A program made the position numbers and the translations under genes. Shown piece after piece: positions 46,043 through 56,577 of a DNA stretch of 64,000 nucleotides (positions are counted from its first letter, which is position 1; every line of letters starts with the position of its first letter). The notes under the pieces are model-generated. The model did not search any database, had not been told where the DNA came from, and saw nothing but the letters and a program-made list of their open reading frames with translations. This DNA is from Rhizobium sp. 18055 (GTDB taxonomy: Bacteria > Pseudomonadota > Alphaproteobacteria > Rhizobiales > Rhizobiaceae): the NCBI RefSeq assembly GCF_902706285.1, contig NZ_CACSKD010000002.1:62001-126000 (forward strand). Reading direction: 5' to 3'.

Positions 46043-46073
46043 ATCCTCCCCACCGTCACATCAGCGAAAGGCT

Positions 46074-47993
46074 TCAGCCCTTCTTCTTGGTGAACTTCGG
46101 CTTCGGGCCGTCGCCGGGCTTGCCATCAAATTTCGGCTTGCCTTCGTATTTCGGCTTACCCTCGAACTTCGGCTTGCCGGGCTTGCTCCACGGCTTGCTG
46201 TCGCGGTCGCCTGAAGGGGCTGCATCGCTGCGCGGGCCCTTCTTGAAGCCACCCTCCTTCGGGCGGTCGTCGTAGCTCTTCTTGGCGGCATAAGGCTTGG
46301 CCGGGCCGGACTTGTTGAAATCGGGCTTGCTGTATTCCTGGCGACCGCCAAAATCCGGCGTGCCGGTGAGACGGGTAACGCGGATGCCGCGTTCCATGGT
46401 CTTGTTCGGGCCGGTTGCAGCCAGGAACGCCTCGGCGCTATCGGCGGAAATCTCGACGAATGTTTCTTCCGGCTGCATCTTAATGGCGCCGATTTCGCGC
46501 TTTGTCAGGTTGCCGTTGCGGCAGATCATCGGGATCAGCCAGCGTGGCTCGGCATTCTGCTTGCGGCCGACATTCAGCGAGAACCAGACGCTGGCGCCGA
46601 AATCGTCGCGCGGACCGCGTGGGCTGGTGTCGCGCGGGCCTTCCGCATTGTCGCGGGCCTTGCGCGGGCCTGCCTGCAGGGTGATTTCCAGCAGGTCTTC
46701 AGGTGCCGACTGGTTAGAGCGGTAGAGGTTGACGAAAGCGTTGGCGAGCTTCTCGGGGCCATGGGCGGCGAGCAGGCGGCTGACGATATCCTGCGCCTCT
46801 TCGCGCGGCGCTTCGTTGAAGATTGGATCGGCCAGCAGACGTTCCTCGTCGCGCGCTGTCACCTCTTCGGCAGACGGAGGCAGCGCCCAGGTGGCGGAAA
46901 TGCCGGCATTGTCGAGCAGACGCTCGGCCTTGCGGCGGGCGTTGATCGGCACGATCATGGCGCTGACGCCCTTGCGTCCGGCACGGCCGGTACGGCCCGA
47001 GCGGTGCAGCAGGGTTTCCGGGTTGGTCGGCAGGTCGGCGTGGATGACGAGGTCGAGGCCAGGCAGGTCGATGCCGCGGGCAGCGACGTCGGTGGCGATG
47101 CAGACGCGGGCGCGACCGTCGCGCATGGCCTGCAGCGCGTGGCTGCGCTCGTTCTGTGTCAGTTCGCCCGACAGTGCCACGACGTCGAAATTGCGGTTAT
47201 GGAAGCGGGCGGTCAGATGATTGACGGCTGCACGCGTCGAGCAGAACACGATGGCGTTGGTCGATTCGTAGTAGCGCAGAACGTTGATGATGGCGTTCTC
47301 GCGGTCGCTCGGGGCGACGGCCAGCGCACGGTATTCGATATCGACGTGCTGCTTTTCTTCCGTCGTGGTGGCGATGCGCACCGCGTTCTTCTGGTAGCTC
47401 TTGGCGAGCTTGGCAATGGCAGGCGGCACGGTTGCCGAGAACATCAGTGTGCGGCGCTCGGCCGGTGCGGCGTCGAGAATGAATTCCAGGTCTTCGCGGA
47501 AGCCGAGGTCGAGCATTTCGTCGGCTTCGTCGAGGACGGCAGCCTTCAATTCCGACATGTCGAGGGCGCGGCGGCGAATGTGGTCGCAGAGGCGGCCCGG
47601 CGTGCCGACGACGATATGGGCACCACGCTCCAGCGCACGGCGCTCGCTGCGGATGTCCATGCCGCCGACGCAGCTGGTGATCACGGCGCCGGTCAGTTCA
47701 TAGAGCCATTCGAGTTCGCGGGTGACCTGCAGGGCCAGTTCGCGGGTCGGCGCGATGACCAGTGCCAACGGTGCGCCTGCCTGTCCGAAGCGTTCGTCGT
47801 CGCCGAGCAATGTCGGCGCCAATGCCAGACCGAAGGCCACGGTCTTGCCGGAGCCGGTCTGTGCGGAGACGAGTGCGTCTGACGTAACGAGCGCCGGATC
47901 GAGCATGGATAGCTGAACTGGCGTCAGCTCGGAATAACCGCGCTTCGCCAATGCCTTGCCGATCGCCGGAACGACGCCGCTGATATCTGTCAT
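46074..47993 (-). CDS. DEAD-box RNA helicase with DbpA-type C-terminal domain
   Basis: The 639-residue protein is an ATP-dependent RNA helicase. Motifs in order: Q motif YSELTPVQ, Walker A SAQTGSGKT, APTRELA, GTPGR, LDEADEML, FSATVP, RVCIATDVAARGID and HRSGRTGRAGR. Residues ~480-560 form a DbpA-like RNA-binding domain (LNVGRKQNAEPRWLIPMICRNGNLTKREIGAI). The tail is a low-complexity Lys/Pro/Gly repeat of the form GKPKFE-GKPKYE-GKPKFD. It is probably used in ribosome assembly or cold adaptation, as for DeaD. Confidence 0.93.
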   Translation of the reverse strand: MTDISGVVPAIGKALAKRGYSELTPVQLSMLDPALVTSDALVSAQTGSGKTVAFGLALAPTLLGDDERFGQAGAPLALVIAPTRELALQVTRELEWLYELTGAVITSCVGGMDIRSERRALERGAHIVVGTPGRLCDHIRRRALDMSELKAAVLDEADEMLDLGFREDLEFILDAAPAERRTLMFSATVPPAIAKLAKSYQKNAVRIATTTEEKQHVDIEYRALAVAPSDRENAIINVLRYYESTNAIVFCSTRAAVNHLTARFHNRNFDVVALSGELTQNERSHALQAMRDGRARVCIATDVAARGIDLPGLDLVIHADLPTNPETLLHRSGRTGRAGRKGVSAMIVPINARRKAERLLDNAGISATWALPPSAEEVTARDEERLLADPIFNEAPREEAQDIVSRLLAAHGPEKLANAFVNLYRSNQSAPEDLLEITLQAGPRKARDNAEGPRDTSPRGPRDDFGASVWFSLNVGRKQNAEPRWLIPMICRNGNLTKREIGAIKMQPEETFVEISADSAEAFLAATGPNKTMERGIRVTRLTGTPDFGGRQEYSKPDFNKSGPAKPYAAKKSYDDRPKEGGFKKGPRSDAAPSGDRDSKPWSKPGKPKFEGKPKYEGKPKFDGKPGDGPKPKFTKKKG

Positions 47994-48089
47994 CTTGTCT
48001 GTCTTTCGGAATTGTCAGGCGCATGGCGCGCCGTCCGGAGCATGCCGGTTGAAAAGTTGGGCTGTTCCTACTGCGTCAGAGGGCAAATG

Positions 48090-49949
48090 TCAAAGCAGAT
48101 GTCCCCGCCACAGCCAGACATCGATGCTTTCGGCCCTTCCCCTTATCTTCGCGGAGACCGGGCCGCCGAGCTGGCCGGCCTGGAACGGCGCCGCTTCGGG
48201 CCCCGCCGCGACCACCAAAGCGGCGCTGAGCGCCAGTTCGACGCCGCGCCCGGCTGCAACCTCCATCAGCCGGCTTGCGACGTTCACCGTATCCCCGGTT
48301 GCGGTGATCTGCTGGCGGGTGCCGGTGCCGAGGCGCGAGGCGACCACGGTGCCGCAATGGGCGCCGATCTTGAAGCCGATCTCGCAACCTGCCAGCACCG
48401 GATCGCTGGCAAGCCAGCCGCGCAGCCGATTGCAGAGCCCGACGGCGCAGGCAGCAGCCCGCTGGGCGTCGTCTTCGGCCGGCTGCGGCAGACCGAAGAG
48501 GATCATTGCACCATCGCCCATGAAGCTGGTGATCGCCCCGCCATGGGCGCGTGCCTCGCCATCCACCAGTTCGAAGAAGCCGCTCAGCACTTCCTGCACA
48601 CGGGCGGCGCCGATCGTCTCGCTCAGCCCTGTGAAGCCGGAGAGATCGACAAAGACGACCGCGGCCTCCTGACGCACCGGGCGCAACAGGAAGGATGGAT
48701 CGCGCGCCAGCCATTCGCCAAGGCCGGGCGCTTCGATTCGCTGCAGCAGATCGCTCTGGGCTGCGAAATGTGTGACGCGCCGGCGGTCGAGCCAGATTTC
48801 CATGGCACCGAACAGCAGGACGGGCGGCAAGGTAGCGGCAATCGGCAGTGCTGCGCTGAACCAGTAGCCGTGGGCGAAGGCGAGGATGTTGAAGGTCACC
48901 CAGACCAGAGCCACGGCCGCGATTGCCGCATAGGCCACGGCGCTGCGGCGCCAGCCGAGCAGGCTGATGATGAGAACCGGCAGCGCGACCGCAAGCAAGG
49001 CATCGAAGGAACGCACATTGCTGTCGCGCACCATGCTGTCTCCCGAGATCAGCCGGGTAATCGCCGTCGACATCACCTCGACGCCGGGCAACACGGCATC
49101 GAAAGGCGTGGGAAAGACATCGCCACCACCTGTGACCGTCGAGCCTATGACGACGACCTTGTCCTCCACCGCCTTGGCGTCGAGCTTGCCGGCCAGCACA
49201 TCGGCGGCGCTGTAGGTGGGGATCGTCCCGCGCGCGCCATAGAAAGTCAGCGGCAACCGCTGGCCGACATCGGTCGCAAGGCGGCGCTCGCCAAGTGCCA
49301 GCATTGCCGGCGTGAAGGCCGGGTTTGCCCCCAGCGCCAGCGAGGCGACACGCAGCGGGAACGAGGCATCGACGCGATCGGCGCCACGCGAGATCAGCGG
49401 AATATAGCGGGGCGTGCCGGTCTGGTCGGTCGCCACATTGACGACGCCGATAGCGGCGACATCGGCAAAGCGGGCATTCGGCAACAGCATCTCGGTTGCG
49501 ACGGGGATCGTTGCCAGCGGATCGTCGGCGCTTGGTGTCACCGGCTGGACACTTTGCGGAAAGATACCGGCAGCCGCGATGACGCTTGGCATCTCCTTCA
49601 AAGCGGCGGCAAGGGCAAGGTCACCCTCTTCGGGGCCCGGATCGATCAGGAGCAGATCGAGCGCCACGACTTTCGGCTTCAAGGCGCTGATCGTTTCGAC
49701 CAGGCGCGCCAGCGTGGCGCGGTTGAGCGGATAGCCGTTGGCGGCCGCTGTGCGATCATCGATGGCGACAATGCTGACGATCGGGGGTGGAGCGCTGACG
49801 CCCAGCGCTTGGCTGCGCAGATCGGCCAGCGACGCCTCCATGCGTTCCAGGAAGCTGGTGCTGCCCTGCATATGCAGATATCCGAGGGCGCCACCCCACA
49901 AGGCGGCAACCAGCAGCGATAGTGTGATCAGAAGCCGTCTGGCCCGCAT
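48090..49949 (-). CDS. CHASE2-domain adenylate/guanylate cyclase
   Basis: The 619-residue membrane sensor starts with a membrane segment (LLITLSLLVAALWGGALGYL) and an extracytoplasmic CHASE2 domain to ~310. Three membrane segments follow (~325-400), then a class III cyclase domain (~430-600). The cyclase metal site is seen in VVFVDLSGFTGLSETIG and ITSFMGDGAMILFGLP. It would make cAMP (or cGMP) in response to an unknown periplasmic signal. It follows the FecR-domain gene by six bases; the pair is widespread in rhizobia. Confidence 0.92.
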   Translation of the reverse strand: MRARRLLITLSLLVAALWGGALGYLHMQGSTSFLERMEASLADLRSQALGVSAPPPIVSIVAIDDRTAAANGYPLNRATLARLVETISALKPKVVALDLLLIDPGPEEGDLALAAALKEMPSVIAAAGIFPQSVQPVTPSADDPLATIPVATEMLLPNARFADVAAIGVVNVATDQTGTPRYIPLISRGADRVDASFPLRVASLALGANPAFTPAMLALGERRLATDVGQRLPLTFYGARGTIPTYSAADVLAGKLDAKAVEDKVVVIGSTVTGGGDVFPTPFDAVLPGVEVMSTAITRLISGDSMVRDSNVRSFDALLAVALPVLIISLLGWRRSAVAYAAIAAVALVWVTFNILAFAHGYWFSAALPIAATLPPVLLFGAMEIWLDRRRVTHFAAQSDLLQRIEAPGLGEWLARDPSFLLRPVRQEAAVVFVDLSGFTGLSETIGAARVQEVLSGFFELVDGEARAHGGAITSFMGDGAMILFGLPQPAEDDAQRAAACAVGLCNRLRGWLASDPVLAGCEIGFKIGAHCGTVVASRLGTGTRQQITATGDTVNVASRLMEVAAGRGVELALSAALVVAAGPEAAPFQAGQLGGPVSAKIRGRAESIDVWLWRGHLL

Positions 49950-49955
49950 GCGCGA

Positions 49956-50489
49956 TTACTGGCCGAGGCGGGCAAGAAGGGCCGCGGCGCGCGCCGGCGG
50001 CCAGCGACGAACGGTCAAGGCACCTGTTCCAGCCGTGACATCGACGCCCTCACCCGGCGAAAGCACGACGGTGGGTCGTGACGTTGGACGCCCGACCGCA
50101 ACGCGGCCGCGGACGACAAAGACGGATGTCGTGCCGTTCTTGACATCGACCGCCCAGCGCGTGCCGCGCACCGCAGCGATTGCCTGTGGCGTCACCACCT
50201 GGAAGCCGCCGGCGCGCTTGCCGCTGTCGACATCGACGAGAACGGCCTTGTTGCGGAGCGAAACGGCATCCGCACGACCATCACCATTCCGGTCGACAAG
50301 ATTGAAGCGCGCGCCACCTTCGGCGGTGACCGTGACGCCATCTGCACAGCGCATCACCTGGCGCGACGTGCCCGATATCCGCTCGAGCGCACAACCGGCC
50401 GACTGTGCCGATGCGACCCCCGCGGCCAACGGCAATGTCGCCAAAAATCCAGCCGCGACGGCGAAGGAAATCGATCTGATGATATGCAA
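49956..50489 (-). CDS. Secreted FecR-domain protein
   Basis: The 177-residue protein has a Sec signal (SISFAVAAGFLATLPLAAGVASAQS) and then a FecR-like beta domain (GFQVVTPQAIAAVRGTRWAVDVKNGTTSVFVVRGRVAV). It is not a sigma regulator, since no membrane helix or sigma gene is near. Sharing an operon with the CHASE2 cyclase suggests it acts as periplasmic partner or ligand of that sensor. Confidence 0.88.
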   Translation of the reverse strand: MHIIRSISFAVAAGFLATLPLAAGVASAQSAGCALERISGTSRQVMRCADGVTVTAEGGARFNLVDRNGDGRADAVSLRNKAVLVDVDSGKRAGGFQVVTPQAIAAVRGTRWAVDVKNGTTSVFVVRGRVAVGRPTSRPTVVLSPGEGVDVTAGTGALTVRRWPPARAAALLARLGQ

Positions 50490-50595
50490 TGCCTGTCCCC
50501 CGTGACATCAATGCAGAAACGCGCGATGCAACATACTCTGTTTGCTATGCAAGGTATGCCCCAAAACATCACTCGCCCACAGCGAGAATCGCCAT

Positions 50596-51738
50596 CTATG
50601 CCGTCTCGCCCCCAATCGGCAGGCCGATGTAGCGCGCTCTGGGCCTGATCAGATGTCCGCTGCCGGCCTGTTCCACGGCATGGGCGAGCCAGCCAACGCT
50701 ACGGGCGAGCGCAAAGACAACTGACGGCGCATCGTCTGGCAGATCGAAGGCGGCCGCCATGGCGCTCAGCGCGAAATCGACATTGACCTGCTCGCCGACC
50801 ATCGCCTCGCCTTCAATCGCCAGCTCGGCGTAATGTCGCGGCACTTCGAAGTGCGCAAGCAGCGCCTTGGCGCGGATATCGCCGTCGGGGTAGAGCGGAT
50901 GACCGAAGGCCGTCAGCGGGCTTGCTTCGGCCAATGCCTGCCTGATCACCTGAGCAGCCCCCAGACGCCGTGCGCCGGAGGCCAGCGTTGTGATGCCGCG
51001 CCATGCGCCGCCGTGCAGCGGTCCGGTCAGCGTTGCCAGACCTGACAGGACTGCTGCCGACAGCGAGGCGCCGGAGGATACGGTCACCCGGGCAGCGAAG
51101 GTCGAGGCATTCAGCTCGTGATCGGCGAGCAAGACGAGCGCGCGGCGGATGACGTCTGCAGCGTCCGCCCTGCCCCAACCTGCCGCCAGACGCTGATGCA
51201 GCGGCACGTCATCCGTTGCTGGAGCAAGGGCGCCGGCCACCGTCGCCAGAACCGAGCAGGCCTCTGCTTTAAGCGCATTGGGTGAGCGCCAGAGCGTCGG
51301 CAGATCATCACCGACGCGGGCGGCAAGCGCAACAAAGGCATGCGCCATCGAGGGTGATTGCATCTCATTGGTGGACGGTGGGACCACGACCGATGCTGTG
51401 TCCCACAGCAGTGCTGCCGCCTGTTCGAGCGTCGCATGCGCTGCCAGATCAGCGGCATCCCTGCCGCGATAGTAGAGACGGCTGTCGATGATCGTCGAAA
51501 TGGCCGACGACATGACGGGGTTGCCCCAGTCGATCGCCTCGGCCGCAACCGTCTCCGCCTTGCGCCTGCCGGCATGGCGTTCCGCCAGACGGGCAACGTC
51601 GTCGGCGTGGTAGAGGCTGCGGCGACTGTCGACCGTGTCGGGCCGGGCACGGATGCGGCCGCGGCTGACATTGGCGTAAAGCGTCTGCGGCTTGGTGCCC
51701 AGTTTTTCGAGTGCCTGCTCCGCTGTCAGCCACGCCAT
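50596..51738 (-). CDS. Citrate-synthase-family protein with N-terminal helix-turn-helix
   Basis: The 380-residue protein has a MerR/HTH_17-like DNA-binding segment in residues 1-60 (WLTAEQALEKLGTKPQTLYANVSRGRIRAR...YHADDVARL). A citrate synthase domain follows, with LHGGAWRG, AFGHPLYPDGD and the Asp in NVDFALSAMAAAF. The fusion could be a metabolite-sensing regulator or an enzyme that controls its own gene. It is divergent from a second citrate-synthase-like gene. A 14-bp perfect palindrome lies between them. Confidence 0.88.
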   Translation of the reverse strand: MAWLTAEQALEKLGTKPQTLYANVSRGRIRARPDTVDSRRSLYHADDVARLAERHAGRRKAETVAAEAIDWGNPVMSSAISTIIDSRLYYRGRDAADLAAHATLEQAAALLWDTASVVVPPSTNEMQSPSMAHAFVALAARVGDDLPTLWRSPNALKAEACSVLATVAGALAPATDDVPLHQRLAAGWGRADAADVIRRALVLLADHELNASTFAARVTVSSGASLSAAVLSGLATLTGPLHGGAWRGITTLASGARRLGAAQVIRQALAEASPLTAFGHPLYPDGDIRAKALLAHFEVPRHYAELAIEGEAMVGEQVNVDFALSAMAAAFDLPDDAPSVVFALARSVGWLAHAVEQAGSGHLIRPRARYIGLPIGGETA

Positions 51739-51769
51739 CCGAACCTCTTACATTGATCTATTCCGTCAA

Positions 51770-51783
51770 GATTGACGTCAATC
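51770..51783. promoter_or_regulatory. 14-bp perfect palindrome between divergent citrate-synthase genes
   Basis: GATTGACGTCAATC lies 41 bases before the following ATG at 51824 and 32 bases before the divergent start at 51738. Such a site fits the HTH part of the upstream gene product. It is a candidate operator only. Confidence 0.5.
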
Positions 51784-51823
51784 AATCTAGGTCCGATCTA
51801 TGTTTGCGTAAAGGAGAAATACC

Positions 51824-52912
51824 ATGAAGAACGGCTTGGAAGATGTGATCGCGGCGGAAACGCAGCTCTCTGATGTGGATGGAGAGCGCGGCCGGCTGGT
51901 GATCCGCGGCGTGTCGCTGGATGATCTGGTCGGCGCGCAAACCTATGAAAGCGTGGCAGCGCTGCTGCTCGACGGATTGCTGGATCGACGCGTCGATGGC
52001 GACAGCTTGCAGGCCCTGCTGGGTCAGGCACGGACGGCGGTTTTTGCCCATGTCGCAGCTGCCGATAGATCTGTGCTGGCGCTGCCGCCGGTCGATGCCA
52101 TGCGGGCGCTGATCGCCCGTCTGCCGGATGGCGAGGATTTCGACACGGCGTTACGCCTGATGGCGGCCCCCGCCGTGTTCCTGCCGGCGATCCTGCGGCT
52201 GCAGGCGGGCACAGCGCCAGTGGAACCGGATGCGAGCTTGACGCAGGCAGCCGATATGCTGCGCATGCTGACAGGGCGCCTGCCGAGTGCCGAGCAGACG
52301 GCGGCGCTGGACGCCTATCTGGTGACGATCTCCGATCATGGGCTGAACGCCTCGACCTTCGCCTCGCGGGTCATCGCCTCGACCGGAGCAGGCCTGACCT
52401 CCTCGGTGCTGGCGGCGATCAGCGCGCTCAAGGGGCCGCTGCATGGCGGCGCGCCGGGTCCGGTGCTCGATATGTTCGATGCGATCGGCAGCCAGGCGAA
52501 CGCCCGCCCCTGGCTCGGCGCAGCGCTCGATCGCGGCGAGCGGCTGATGGGCTTCGGCCATCGCATCTACCGGGTGCGTGATCCGCGCGCCGACGCCCTG
52601 AAGGGTGCGTTGAGGCCGCTGGTACAGACAGGCCAGGTCGATAGCGCCCGCATCGCGCTTGCCGAAGCGGTCGAGCAGGCGGCGCTGACCATCCTGAAGG
52701 AGCGCAAGCCGGACCGGCCGCTCGACGTCAACGTCGAATTCTATACGGCGCTGCTGCTCGACACGCTCGGCTTCCCGCGCGACGCCTTTACCGGCGTCTT
52801 TGCCATCGGCCGAACGGTGGGCTGGATTGCACATGCGCGTGAGCAGGCATTGAACGGGCGGCTGATCCGCCCGCGATCGGTCTATGTCGGCCCTCTGCCC
52901 AGGGCCGCATAA
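51824..52912 (+). CDS. Citrate-synthase/2-methylcitrate-synthase-like enzyme
   Basis: The 362-residue protein has the citrate synthase active-site histidines in LKGPLHGGAPGPV and GFGHRIYRVRDPRA. The usual catalytic Asp is Glu (DVNVEFYTALLLDTLGFP). Glu is also found here in some actinobacterial citrate-synthase homologues, so activity is not ruled out. GGAG precedes the ATG. It pairs with the HTH-fused homologue at 50596 and is probably not the main gltA. Confidence 0.88.
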   Translation: MKNGLEDVIAAETQLSDVDGERGRLVIRGVSLDDLVGAQTYESVAALLLDGLLDRRVDGDSLQALLGQARTAVFAHVAAADRSVLALPPVDAMRALIARLPDGEDFDTALRLMAAPAVFLPAILRLQAGTAPVEPDASLTQAADMLRMLTGRLPSAEQTAALDAYLVTISDHGLNASTFASRVIASTGAGLTSSVLAAISALKGPLHGGAPGPVLDMFDAIGSQANARPWLGAALDRGERLMGFGHRIYRVRDPRADALKGALRPLVQTGQVDSARIALAEAVEQAALTILKERKPDRPLDVNVEFYTALLLDTLGFPRDAFTGVFAIGRTVGWIAHAREQALNGRLIRPRSVYVGPLPRAA

Positions 52913-53143
52913 GCCTAAGACACGACATACGCAGGCGTTGGAGACCGCTCTATCGAGGTCATGCGGGAAACACGGCGGACGCGGCGGCATTGGCAAGGGC
53001 AAGGGCAATCGAGGTGGCACGATCACTCCACCGACGCAGGCCCTGCATCTCCCGGCAGCTCAGCCATGGGGGCGCCCCGATGCCTGAAGTCCCTGGGCAA
53101 GAACAGCCCTCCTCGTGGAGCGGACGCGTCCCCTGAAATGCAA

Positions 53144-53169
53144 GAAGGCCGCTCTTCAAAGCGGCCTTC
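53144..53169 (-). terminator. Hairpin after pyrG, weak terminator
   Basis: GAAGGCCGCT and AGCGGCCTTC form a 10-bp stem around a six-base loop, 23 bases past the pyrG stop. The following bases on the minus strand (TTGCATTT) are only moderately T-rich. It may be a terminator or an mRNA 3'-end stabiliser. Confidence 0.6.
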
Positions 53170-53191
53170 CATAATCCTAAAACGACAATTC

Positions 53192-54832
<1,641 letters not shown>

Positions 54833-54857
54833 TTACCTTTTCAAAAACGATTCCACC

Positions 54858-54890
54858 AGCCCTAAAATTCATTTCCGGAATTTTAGGGCT
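54858..54890. promoter_or_regulatory. Perfect 13-bp inverted repeat in the pyrG leader
   Basis: AGCCCTAAAATTC and GAATTTTAGGGCT flank a seven-base loop 37 bases before the pyrG ATG. On the minus strand a TTTTT follows the stem nine bases later. It might be an attenuator of pyrG, a protein-binding palindrome, or a second terminator between secG and pyrG. Confidence 0.5.
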
Positions 54891-54950
54891 TTAGTTTTCA
54901 CAGCATTCTTCCGGCGTCCTGGACGCGACGGGCTGCGTGGTGACATCTGA

Positions 54951-54985
54951 ACAAAAGAAAACCGGCAGACCCTGGGGCCTGCCGG
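54951..54985 (-). terminator. Rho-independent terminator of secG
   Basis: On the minus strand CCGGCAGGCCC pairs with GGGTCTGCCGG (one G-U wobble), followed directly by TTTTCTTTTGT. It starts 20 bases past the secG stop. Confidence 0.85.
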
Positions 54986-55005
54986 CGGTTTATGCTTGTT
55001 GCCGC

Positions 55006-55542
55006 TTACTGCCCGCTGGGGGCGGTCGCGGGTGCTGCCGGAGCCGGAGCAGCCGGCGTGGTCGCCTGCGGTGCTGCCGGGGCCGTTTCAGTGGCTGTGG
55101 GTGCCGTTGCAGCAGGAGCTGCCGGCGCCGTCGCTGCTGGTGCAGCCGGAGCGGTTGCCGCCGGCGCAGCAGGCGCGTCACCGCCGGTCGGAACGCCATT
55201 GCCGGCAGGGGCCGCCGGTGCAGCAGGAGCCGCGGCGCCGTTCTGGCCGCCGAGCGAATCAAGGATGCCGTTGCCCTGGCCGCCCGTTGCCGGAATGCGG
55301 TTGAGGATATCCGTCGGGCGGGCTTCGTAGCGGTTGAGCACGCCGAGGCCGAGCGAGGTGATGAAGAACAGCGTCGCCAGGATCGCGGTGGCGCGGGTCA
55401 GCACATTGGCCGTGCCGCGCGCAGACATGAAGCCCGAACCGCCGCCGATGCCGAGACCGCCGCCTTCCGAGCGCTGGATAAGCACGACGCCGACAAGCGC
55501 CAGCACGATCATGAGATGAATGACAATCAATACGGTCTGCAT
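55006..55542 (-). CDS. secG: Preprotein translocase subunit SecG with long Ala/Pro-rich tail
   Basis: The 178-residue protein starts MQTVLIVIHLMIVLALVGVVLIQRSEGGGLGIGGGSGFMSARG, the SecG core, followed by a second membrane helix. It assists SecYEG protein export. From residue ~90 on it is almost only Ala, Pro, Thr, Gly (repeats of the form AAPAATAP), making it far longer than E. coli SecG (~110 residues). The start at 55542 matches the family; an upstream ATG at 55560 would add six residues. Confidence 0.93.
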   Translation of the reverse strand: MQTVLIVIHLMIVLALVGVVLIQRSEGGGLGIGGGSGFMSARGTANVLTRATAILATLFFITSLGLGVLNRYEARPTDILNRIPATGGQGNGILDSLGGQNGAAAPAAPAAPAGNGVPTGGDAPAAPAATAPAAPAATAPAAPAATAPTATETAPAAPQATTPAAPAPAAPATAPSGQ

Positions 55543-55647
55543 GGGTCCAGTCCTGCCCACGCAAAGCGGGCATAAAGTAAAATTCTGGGGCTCTTTACAT
55601 GAGGTAGTCGGCTATTCCAAGCCCTTCGGCCCGGAATATACACGCCT

Positions 55648-56418
55648 CTAAGCGAGCAACGCCTCGTATGCGCCGTAGATGGCGAGGAAATCGGCCGCTT
55701 TCAAGCTCGCGCCGCCGATCAATGCACCATCGACATTGGCAACGCCCATCAGTTCCCTGGCGTTGCTCGGCTTGACCGAACCGCCGTAGAGCAACCGGAA
55801 CTTGCTGCCGCTGGCGCCAAACCGGGCAACCAGTTCGGAGCGCATGAAGGCATGCGCCTTCTCGACATCCTGTACGGTCGGCGTCACACCGGTGCCGATC
55901 GCCCATACGGGTTCATAGGCAATGACCGTCGTCTCAGGCGTGGCGCTCTCCGGCACGGAGGCAGACAGCTGCCGCTTGATGATGTCGAGCGCCTGCCCTG
56001 CCTGGCGCTCGGCAGCGGTCTCGCCGATGCAGACGATTGCCGTGAGATCAGCGGCGGCCGCGGCTTCGGCCTTGGCGCGCACCAGATGATCGGTCTCAGC
56101 ATGGTCGGTGCGGCGTTCGGAATGGCCGACGATGACATAGGTGCCGAAGCAATCGGCAATCATCTCGGCGGAAAGATCGCCTGTATGGGCACCTTCGGGA
56201 TTCTGGTGGCAATCCTGCGCGCCGATGGCAAGCGGGCTATCAGTGCACAGCGCGGTTGCCACGTACAGCAACGTTGCAGGCGGGCAAATCAGCGCGTCCA
56301 CCTTGGCGGAAAGAGGGCCTTGCACACCTGCCGCGATCGCTTTGATCTGATCGAGCGAGGCACGCGTGCCGTTCATTTTCCAGTTTCCCGCCACAAGCGG
56401 GCGCACGTCAGGTGTCAT
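55648..56418 (-). CDS. tpiA: Triosephosphate isomerase
   Basis: The 256-residue glycolytic enzyme interconverts DHAP and glyceraldehyde-3-phosphate. It shows AGNWKMNG, the catalytic His in VGHSERR, Glu in [13 protein letters not shown] and the phosphate loop [12 protein letters not shown]. The start at 56418 ([11 protein letters not shown]) matches the family; the first ATG at 56433 is an alternative. It precedes secG. Confidence 0.96.
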   Translation of the reverse strand: MTPDVRPLVAGNWKMNGTRASLDQIKAIAAGVQGPLSAKVDALICPPATLLYVATALCTDSPLAIGAQDCHQNPEGAHTGDLSAEMIADCFGTYVIVGHSERRTDHAETDHLVRAKAEAAAAADLTAIVCIGETAAERQAGQALDIIKRQLSASVPESATPETTVIAYEPVWAIGTGVTPTVQDVEKAHAFMRSELVARFGASGSKFRLLYGGSVKPSNARELMGVANVDGALIGGASLKAADFLAIYGAYEALLA

Positions 56419-56577
56419 GCCAGCCTTCCCCATTTCTCCGTATGCACGGGCCTTAGCAAAAGCATACGGAAATGAAAAGCTTTTGGACGCTTACGTAAGG
56501 GAAATTAGGGCGATTTGCGGCGCAAATGCTTAAAATTTGACAGCGCCGTTGCCTAAAGTCTGGCTATGCCCTCAATT

